From Timema cristinae (lineage: Eukaryota; Arthropoda; Insecta; Phasmatodea; Timematidae): a stretch of 64,000 nt of DNA. Made by a program: the position numbers and the translations under genes. Positions 56,630 to 64,000 of the stretch are shown piece by piece. Position 1 is the stretch's first letter. The number at the start of each line of letters is the position of its first letter. Location: positions 35,821 through 99,820 of the forward strand of contig JBCFYV010002383.1 in the NCBI GenBank assembly GCA_039000515.1, read 5' to 3'. The notes under the pieces were generated by a model. That model made no database searches, was not told where the DNA came from, and saw nothing but the letters and a program-made list of their open reading frames with translations.

Positions 56630-57645
56630 ATGAGGGACAATGCTGAGAAAGAGTTTGAACAAATACTTTCAAGTGTTCATAAGGTTTGTAAAGAGATAGA
56701 CATTGAAATACGAGCTCTACCTTGCTTTGGTAGACAAACACAACCTGAGAATGTATCAATTGATGTAGCCACTGACTACTATAGGATTTCAATGTTCATC
56801 CCATTCATTGAATTATTCAGCACACACATTCAAGATCGCTTCACTAAACACGAACCGATTCTGTCAACTTTTCGCATCCCCCCCCCCCTTCCTCTCCAAT
56901 AAAAAAAGATGAAAGGGTGGTGGATGAAACAGTATGTGTCTCAAACAAGTATATGATTGAATTTTACGAATTATTAAAGAAGAGTGGGAGGGAGAAGTAT
57001 TGATGGGAAAGAGGAATAGACTGGTGGATGCAAATGCTTCCACATAATTGTATGAGTAAAATGTCACAATGTGGAGGAAACGATTGGCAGCTGAAGACAA
57101 ATACATGTTAGATGTGGTGCAAGCACTCCAAGCATGCAATACTGGTAATACTCCCAGGTGAATATTAAATTTTGCGGGTTCTAGCTATGCTTCCATTGAT
57201 GATCCCTATTGATGAATGTTCATTTTCAACACTACGGAGAATAAAAACTTAACCTTCGGAATAGCATGTCCGAAAATTGATTGAATGACCTTGCAGCTTT
57301 CAACATTCATCGAGACCTTTCTATAAGTGCAAATAAAATTGTAGATCATTTTGTGAAATGTAATTTATATTTGCAATTATCATGAGCCATTATTTTCCTA
57401 AAACTCTTTTGAGTTAAAATTGTCAGAACATTTCTTGATTTTCTTTAAATACGAAATGATTGTGTGGATTTTTTTTGTGCTTACATTTTTTATTTCTAAG
57501 TAAACATCTCACTAATATTTTGTCACCATAACTATTTCACAATATTAGGTTATTATATCGTTAACTAGTCAATTATACCTAATCATAAAAAAAAATTATT
57601 ATTGACCCCCTACCCACTTCACAAAAATCCTACCTACTGCCCTGT
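56630..57645 (+). pseudogene. hAT transposase remnant, ZMYM1-like
   Basis: The 90-codon frame at 56630 contains EIRALPCFGRQTQPENVSID then DYYRISMFIPFIELFSTHIQ, a segment typical of the hAT-derived ZMYM1-like transposases. Further on, with stops and frame changes, come the C-terminal dimerisation blocks: PIDECSFSTLRRIKT (57210-57250) and DLAAFNIHRDLSIS-like (57285-57330). CTGCCCTG near 57640 may be the right terminus. Many stops: dead. It may be related to the CAGGGGCGG-ended MITE at 40.2 kb (inference). Confidence 0.8.
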
Positions 57646-57964
57646 TGACTATCCATAGTATTAAATAATAATATTTCTTAGTTACTTAATTAGTAAGCCT
57701 TCAATGAATGATAATTCTGTATTAACTATAATCCTTCCACTTAGTAACTATCTTCATTCAAATACCTAGTCGGGGAGACAAATTATACTAACTATTTTAA
57801 TCTAGAATACATTAACCTTCACAGTTGTACCATATCTATAGATGCTTTCTGTGGAACATGAACAAAGTTCTTATACAAAATGTCATCTAGCTTCATTTTT
57901 CACCCACACAAAAAAGTTTCCAGCATTTGGAATATTCGTTTTTATCGAGCCGTGTTCCTACCAG

Positions 57965-58419
57965 GCTCCTGCATCTTCATTGAAAACCGCTCCACTTGAT
58001 GAGGATGAAACTTTTCTTCAAGACGAGCGTTTAGACTGTTTCCAAATCAACGTGGGTCCCCATCATCCTGTCACCGTCGATGACGAAGATCAAGCCATCC
58101 CGCAAGATGAACGTCTGGATTGTTTCAACATCGATGTGGGTCCCCATTTTTACACTACCGAGGAAGAATTTAAAGGGATGAGTGCCATGAGCTCAAAATG
58201 TAAATCTCCAGCACCAAGAGGTTCATCACAGTTCCCTTATAAAACAACAAGTACACTAAGTAAGACAAAAGCCTACCATGACTTTAGTGAATCCTCTGTA
58301 AGGGCTAAAGATACGGCCGGTGACTTAAACAAATTTGTGCTCTTGAGTTTGATACAGAAGAAAGACCGGGTAGTTCCTTGAAGCCACATGTATCTTTACT
58401 TGAAGAAATTGCTCCAGGG
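57965..58419 (+). CDS. Host gene exon 20: duplicated DERLDCF unit; apparent -1 lesion
   Basis: The acceptor is GTTCCTACCAG, phase 0. The product starts APASSLKTAPLDEDETFLQD and has two copies, 28 residues apart, of Q-DERLDCF-(Q/N)I(N/D)VGPH (58022 and 58106). A Ser/Lys-rich part follows. The frame goes off near 58321 (GGTGACTTAAAC). One added base restores it (CALEFDTEERPGSSLKPHVS to LLEEIAPG) through the donor CAGGG|GTAAGC in phase 0, matching exon 21. Without correction it ends at TGA 58379-58381. Confidence 0.75.
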
Positions 58420-58796
58420 GTAAGCATCTTTCTACACATTTTTTTTGAAGAGTTTTGTATTTATTAAATTAGATTTTGTACATAATTCTTCTACCAATAG
58501 AGAAACCAATTAGCTCTATATATTACTCAAGTAAAGGCTCATAATATTATTTATATTTTTAAATACTAATGATTGAAGAATTTAATTTTTATCAAAAACA
58601 TGATAAGAAACAATGCAGCCATAAAGCTAATGTGCATACAAAACTAAATATGTTGAGCCTATACTTTTAATACAATATAATAATTATTACAATTATTATT
58701 GCTTAAAATACAGTGAAAAATTAAAAACTGAAAATGGGTTAACTTGTTCTATAGGTGACCTAACCCCAAATAAAATATAATTTTATTATTATTAAT

Positions 58797-59112
58797 AACC
58801 ACCCTCATGGTGAAGTGGTCAGTGCACCTGGCTTAGAGTCTTAAGGGTCCCTGGCTCTATTCCCGGCTGGTACCTTGGGTATTTTTCCCAAAAAGGGAAT
58901 TACCCCAACGGTCACCAGGGTTTGGTTAGTTGGGCTTGAGTTAGGTTTAGTCGTTTCCACTGGTTTCGCACCCTCATACTCACCATCACCCTCATCTCAT
59001 CAGGACATTGAAAGAACCTCCAAGGAAAGCATATGCAATTAGTACATTCGGGCAGCCCCTGGGCAATGGGTACATTAGTACTGGCTAATCTTTCTACTAC
59101 TGGGCTACAATT
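58797..59112 (+). mobile_element. Putative SINE, family C
   Basis: CCTCATGGTGAAGTGGTCAGTGC (A-box-like) and CCTGGCTCTATTCCCGGC (B-box-like). The body has CAGGACATTGAAAGAACCTC, CCTCATCTCATC and GGGCAGCCCCTGGGCAATGG, ending in an ATT-rich tail near 59112. The tRNA-like head plus a long unrelated body fits a SINE; single copy here. Confidence 0.65.
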
Positions 59113-59627
59113 ATTGTTCTAATCCAGATGCACAAATATTATTATTATTACAATAATAAATAATAAAATTGAGTTAGATTGAAAATATTAGGAATACTGT
59201 ATTTCTTACTGACATTTAAAACTAGCTTCTCCACAATAGGAATTAATTAGAAAATTATTTTTGTTGTTCTTTTGGTACATTATTTGTAGACATTTTTGCA
59301 CCCTTCGCTTACCCTTAAAGGTAACAAACTTATCTGGCGTGTTTCCAATATAGTGAAGTGCTGTCATTCAAAGTAAGACTGATGCCTATCACTGTAAATA
59401 AAGTAAACAAATTGAGTATTTTTTATTTATTTAAGAGTATGTTCTTTGGGGCTATCTCAACAATAAGTCAAGCTGTCATCATATTTTCAATACTATTGAC
59501 ACTCTTCATGATTAATTTTAGAATACAAGTTTTCTTGATGTTTGTCAAGAAGTCAAATTAAAAAACAAACAAAAAACATTACAATAGAAATCAAAGTAGT
59601 AAGCAAGTAAAGCTATATTGAACTGGG

Positions 59628-59945
59628 TGACCTGGCTGTCTAGTGGTAAGGTGTCGGACTTCCTGTGTTGGGGGTCTGGGGCTCAATCCTTGGTCCTGGC
59701 ACAGATTTATCTGATTACCAAACCCTTCCTTCACCTCTGACAAGACGTGTATTAATCACAACTTGTGAATATGTGGAATGCCAGGCCTCCATCGTGGTTC
59801 GAATCACACGTTAAACTGTAAGTCTTTCATTTCATCTCACAATCACCCTACCAGTACACATTAGCGTAAGTTGTATAACACAAACGGGTAGTAAGATGTG
59901 GTGCTAATAGTAGTAGTAATAAATAATAATGATAATATAATAATA
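59628..59945 (+). mobile_element. SINE family B (copy B5)
   Basis: GACCTGGCTGTCTAGTGGTAAG head, GGGCTCAATCCTTGG (B box), AAACCCTTCCTTCACCTCTG, the CACGTTAAACTGTAAG body and the tail CACAAACGGGTAGTAAGATG plus (TAA)-rich end. Full length and moderately diverged from B4. Confidence 0.9.
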
Positions 59946-60583
59946 ATGTCACTGTTAAATTCACAAATAAAATGTTTGTCGTCAATAATTAAAAGGGGGA
60001 AAAAATCAAAACTTGATTTAAAAATGGTTATAAGTTAAAAAGTTTAAAATATGTAATATTCGAGAAAATATTAGTTATTTAATTTTTTTTATAAATGATA
60101 GTAATAATAATGATGATAATATTGTTCACCAATTAATAAAAAATAATTAATAGATGCTAGATCTTTTGATAAGTTTATGTCATCATCAGTCCTGGAAAGT
60201 AAAATATAAGTTTTAACTTTACACTAATTTTTAAATTAAATTTTGATTATTTTCTTTCTTTAAACTATTGATGACAAACATTGTGTTTATTAATTTAAAA
60301 GTGACATTATTTTATTGGATCACACTATAACCTTACTTGTTAACTTCTTAAATTTTTTATCATTACATATGTTTTTGTTTTTTTAATTTCTCTTGTCAAG
60401 AAAACTTGATTACATTGCTTGCCATCGCTTTTCAGGTCCACTTCCAATGAGCATGAAAATTTTTAACAAGATTTCTTAAAGTAAATTTAATTTAGTAACT
60501 ATTTTCTTTGTATAAACTTTGTGTTCAAACATTATGTAATATGTAGCTCTGCTAAACCTAGAAGGTATTTGTAATGATCGTAG
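59946..60583. other. Intron 20 distal part
   Basis: AT-rich, nothing recognised. Confidence 0.45.
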
Positions 60584-61561
60584 GTTCGTCTTGCTGATGA
60601 GGAGTTTTGTATCAAGTCAATAATTTATGAAACTACTCACGACACCCCTGCCGGCCCTATCCCAGAATCTGTACCTGTTTCTGAAGACTTAGACTTCAAT
60701 GTTAGAGTGTCGGCAGAAGACGTCGACTTTGGTTCTAACAGCAAGAGTGTATTGGAGCCTTATGTCAAACCGTGCGATTTCACCGACTCTCAAATTGAGC
60801 AATCATTCTATTCTGCTCTGTCACATCAGACACTTGGTTCCGAAGAATGTGTTTTTCCAGATTTTACAATACCTCGACCAATCCTGTTACCTACTTTAAC
60901 TTCTGAAGTTAAGGATACATTGCGTGACTGGGATTTTATTTATAGACTGAATTCAACTGAGCATTACCCTATAAAAGGTGATAGCATTGCACCTGCTGAT
61001 ATTCGATTGATAGAACAAGTTAAAAGTGCTCCTTCACCACCACAAGGCACATTAAGACCTAAATATACAGATTCTGTTCAACGTACCATACCTTTTAATT
61101 ATCTTGAACATTACATCACTTCCCCATCAAAAGTCACTGGTGAGTCTAAGAGAAGCATGACATCTGATTTAGGGTGCAAGGTTATCTGCTGGGATGAAAC
61201 GCTAGAAAAAAAGTCTCGTTTTACTCTCCAAGAGCTATCACAATGTGACATTTTGTGCTGGGGATTAGACCATGACTATGACAATTTTGGACCAAAATTA
61301 ATCCCTTCTAGAGGCCAACCCGAATCATTCTACAAAAGCGACCAACCCGAGTCATTCTACAAAAGCGACCAACCCGAGTCATTCTACAAAAGTGACCAAC
61401 TTGAATCATTCTACAAAAGCGACCAACTCGAGTCATTGCACAAAGTTGGCCAACCCGGCTCGATTCCTGAGTCGAATAAAATGCCAAGAAAAATCAGTGT
61501 GGTCATAGATGTGGCGGAACTTCCCCCATCTCCTGCAGGGGAAGATCTCGATACTGTTGAG
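60584..61561 (+). CDS. Host gene exon 21: SAEDVDFG module, two C-x3-C-W motifs, 9-residue tandem repeat
   Basis: The acceptor is ATGATCGTAG and the donor GTTGAG|GTAAAG, giving 978 nt in phase 0-0. All 326 codons are open. The product begins VRLADEEFCIKSIIYETTHD. From 60707 it carries VSAEDVDFGSNSKSVLEPY, FTDSQIEQSFYSALS and LGSEECVFPDF, a module repeated in exon 22. Two Cys-x3-Cys-Trp motifs follow: CKVICWDE (61175) and CDILCWG (61244). Then come five tandem units of QPESFYKSD or close variants (27 bp each, 61316-61450). The last part is VVIDVAELPPSPAGEDLDTV E. No known domain recognised. Confidence 0.88.
61316..61450 (+). repeat. 27-bp coding tandem repeat, five units
   Basis: CAACCCGAGTCATTCTACAA plus AAGCGAC, period exactly 27 bp (CAA at 61316, 61343, ...). 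The first units are nearly identical and the last diverges (QLESLHKVG, QPGSIPESN). The frame is preserved throughout. Confidence 0.95.
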
Positions 61562-62807
61562 GTAAAGAGCAGTAGAGTGTGAGAGACATTTATTGTGACA
61601 TGCTGATGCCAAACTCTCAATGTTCACACATGCAAATAAGATAGCAATTTGCCTTTTGACAAGATGTTTCCCACTTTCTTTGTATAAACATTTATTTAGG
61701 ATGAAATAAACCTATGTTGATTTTATATATATCAGTTAATTTAAATATGTGTCAGACAAACAAAACTTTAATAAAATAAATGCATCATTTTAAACAGTAA
61801 TGTTTAATTCAAAAACATTTATGGGTAGCATGGATTCTAGTCATGTTTGTTTCACTTGCGACACTCCTCATCTCACTCTGACACATTAAATGTGTGTGTC
61901 ACAAACTGATTTTGCATATTATTCCAAAGGGAAAGAAACTAAAATCAGAATTCAAAGAATTTAGCCAAAATAACATAAGATAAAAGATATTTGAACTTAT
62001 TTAACTTAGTTTATGAAAACAAAACTTTTTTTAACCTTAGCATGTTTGTCCTTAAATCTAAATCATCAAAAAAAATATATATATATAAATACAGGCAAAA
62101 TTTCACATGTGGGTTTTCTAGTATACAACTAAAGGGAAGTGGGATAAACTGGAAACATGAATAATTAAAATTGTTTAACCTATTTTTCTCGAAAACATAG
62201 CTAAAGGTGTTTTTCTAAAATCTAAAATTCCTTCATAAATCACTCAGCATTGCTTACATAATTTTAAATTCAATAATAATTGTTTACATTTAGTGTGAAA
62301 TGATTTCCCATTACAAACAATAAGGTACATTAACTAAATCACAACTATTTCCACACCCCAATCTAACAAAGAGTTAATGAAACTTTTACTAGTGAAAGAA
62401 AAATATAACTTTTTAGAAATAATATATATTATCTTTAACCTGATATATATTTTTTTACTCTATAGTATTGGTTAATTTATTGCTGGCTATAAATTGTTAA
62501 ACAATAAACTGCTATATTCTATTATGGTAGGTATTAAAAGACATAAAATAATAGCACAAATTAATAATTTTTTTTTACATTTGTGAAAGAAAATAACGCA
62601 AAAAATGCATGCATACAAAACTTAAAAATATTTAGTCGAAGATCAATTTTGACATTCTCTCACTCATTTTTCTCATAAGTATCTTCAATGAAAACAGTTT
62701 TCCTTATAATATAAAAGTAGATATGTGAAACATTTGTTCAAAAAGAGATTGACATGCTCGCAACATAAAACAGAATGTGTTCCTAAAAATACAGGAAAAA
62801 TTTACAG
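61562..62807. other. Intron 21
   Basis: About 1.25 kb AT-rich sequence, no SINE or transposon end recognised; ends AAATTTACAG. Confidence 0.6.
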
Positions 62808-63617
62808 GTTTTAAGAATTGATTCCACCCATGAAGAACTTTACCGTAGATTGTCAGCTGAAAATGTGAATTTTGGGGATGATGGTGATTGCATCTTGGAG
62901 ACATATAAAGATAACTTTATATTCACGGATGAGCAGCTTGAGGAAGCCTTTTATGCTAGCTTACCAGAGGAGAAGTTAGGGTCACAGGAGAGAATGTTTA
63001 CAGACTGCTTCCCTCAGTACAAGCAGTTATTGGAACCCACAGTGCCACGAACACCTCCTCCTACCCCTGTTCCTCTCATATCGGAGGTTGACAACGTGCT
63101 ATCAGCTAAAGAACATCCCTTGTTGAAACTCCAAAATAGCATCAACTCTAGCATGGATTGCCATATTTTGTGTTGGGATGAAGCTTTCATTGATGAACTC
63201 ATGACTGCCCCTATACCTGACCACTTCCCCTTGGAAGATGTACAGTCAGACTTTGAGTGCAAAGTCCTCTGCTGGGCAGAAGAACCTCTTGAGTCGAAAA
63301 GTTCCTTGTTATCGTTGGCGAAGAGCAGTCTTGAATCTTTGAGAAGCATCTCCTCAGAAATCGGGTGCCGCGTTGTGTGCTGGGCGGAGCGCTTGGGTGT
63401 AGTCAAGAAAAGCAAGGAGCCTGTGGGAATTGCCCCCTTACCTTCAGCATCCACGTGTGAGTTCCTGTGTTGGGACTACGAGGAGGAGAGTCGCGGAGCC
63501 CCCGATCCTCTGCGGCAGTTGCAGAGTTATTATTCTTGGGAGGAGGTGGAGTACGCCAGCATAACCCCGAGAGAGGGTGAGCTGCCTTTCTCTCTAGTAG
63601 AATTGTTGACAGGGTGA
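62808..63617 (+). CDS. Host gene exon 22 (terminal): second SAENVNFG module and four C-x3-C-W motifs
   Basis: The acceptor is AAATTTACAG, phase 0, with 269 codons open to TGA 63615-63617. It starts VLRIDSTHEELYRRLSAENV then NFGDDGDCILETY, FTDEQLEEAFYASLP and LGSQERMFTDCF, closely parallel to exon 21. After a Pro/Thr patch (PRTPPPTPVP) come four Cys-x3-Cys-Trp motifs at 63160, 63258, 63366 and 63456: CHILCWDE, CKVLCWAE, CRVVCWAE and CEFLCWDY, spaced 30-36 residues. The C-terminus is EYASITPREGELPFSLVELL TG. It is the last exon of the gene. Confidence 0.9.
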   Translation, partial: VLRIDSTHEELYRRLSAENVNFGDDGDCILETYKDNFIFTDEQLEEAFYASLPEEKLGSQERMFTDCFPQYKQLLEPTVPRTPPPTPVPLISEVDNVLSAKEHPLLKLQNSINSSMDCHILCWDEAFIDELMTAPIPDHFPLEDVQSDFECKVLCWAEEPLESKSSLLSLAKSSLESLRSISSEIGCRVVCWAERLGVVKKSKEPVGIAPLPSASTCEFLCWDYEEESRGAPDPLRQLQSYYSWEEVEYASITPREGELPFSLVELLTG

Positions 63618-63960
63618 CGTCTGTCCTTAGTAATGTGCTTGTAGGAGTGTTGTTTACATTCTTCAAATTACAGTGGCAAGCCCAGAAATTTACTGTTTAA
63701 TGTATATAAGCTATTATTTAAGTACTCTTTTTTTCCCCCATTTGATTTTAAGGGACACTTTTAATGGTTTAATGGTGAAGCATTTAAGTTACAAGTTATA
63801 AGTCTGGTCTTAAAATGTAGCCCATGCTTTCGACACATTGTCAATGCCTTATATTTCAGTTGCTCTCAGGTACCAGGGCATAGAGACAGGGTAGATAGAC
63901 TATGAGACTAAGTCTTTTTTAACCTTATATTTGACGGTTAATAAAAATAAATACCAAAGG
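63618..63960 (+). other. 3' UTR of host gene
   Basis: AT-rich sequence after the TGA without further coding, leading to an AATAAA signal at 63940-63945. Confidence 0.65.
63940..63945 (+). promoter_or_regulatory. Candidate polyadenylation signal AATAAA
   Basis: GGTTAATAAAAATAAATACC, about 325 nt after the stop codon of exon 22. It contains two overlapping AATAAA-type hexamers. The cleavage site would fall near 63960-63975. Confidence 0.6.
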
Positions 63961-64000
63961 TTTATGTACTGTTGTAAGTTTATAAACAACTCCCAAAGAG

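Noticed and set aside
1..64000. CRISPR array, prokaryotic operon, rRNA or phage features
   Set aside because: Introns, SINEs and LINEs show nuclear animal DNA. Tandem arrays here are direct minisatellites without unique spacers.

Overview
This is nuclear DNA from an animal, most likely an arthropod. It is AT-rich, has GT-AG introns, microsatellites and nested transposons, and contains only one host gene. The arthropod call is an inference. It rests on the repeat mix: I/Jockey-type LINEs with RNase H, LINE 3' fragments of a kind common in insects and other arthropods, pogo/Tigger and ZMYM-like hAT elements, and abundant tRNA-derived SINEs. No species can be named.

The host gene lies on the + strand from about 4.65 kb to 63.6 kb. 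I assembled about 21-22 exons from open frames bounded by splice sites with matching phases. It encodes roughly 2,200-2,300 residues. The N-terminal and central part (exons 1-14, 4.6-44.5 kb) is mostly heptad-rich coiled coil broken by acidic/serine linkers. The C-terminal part (exons 15-22, 46.3-63.6 kb) is low-complexity and built from several internal repeats: a duplicated DERLDCF unit, five tandem 9-residue units, a two-copy 'SAE[DN]V[DN]FG' module, and six copies of a Cys-x3-Cys-Trp motif. I do not recognise the family. It looks like a large cytoskeletal or scaffold-type protein. Several exons carry apparent frame lesions, so the sequence is either a noisy assembly or a decaying or alternatively spliced gene.

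The rest is intron or flank filled with mobile DNA. 0-2.5 kb: 3' part of an RT/RNase H LINE. 2.8-5.9 kb: three SINEs and a 54-bp minisatellite. 6.8-8.8 kb: a 2-kb TIR element with internal 122-bp repeats. 10.2-10.8 kb: a 56-bp minisatellite. 14.4-19.96 kb: a second, nearly full-length but dead copy of the LINE. 20.5-28 kb: LINE 3' remnants, a hAT MITE with a perfect 8-bp target duplication, a TA-flanked MITE nested in a LINE fragment, and a foldback element. 33.5-36.3 kb: a broken pogo/Tigger element. 39-40.8 kb: 31-bp and 47-bp minisatellites around exon 13, and a hAT MITE. 44.9-45.75 kb: a MITE with about 73-bp TIRs. 49.4-49.9 kb: a dispersed repeat. 56.6-57.6 kb: a ZMYM1-like hAT transposase remnant.

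SINEs occur throughout. One class-II tRNA-like family has about 17 copies, nearly all in the gene's orientation. A second family has an unrelated tRNA-like head but the same 3' tail, with a CCCG-AA-CGGG hairpin and (TAA)n. I saw no prokaryotic-style operon, CRISPR array, rRNA or convincing functional tRNA gene.
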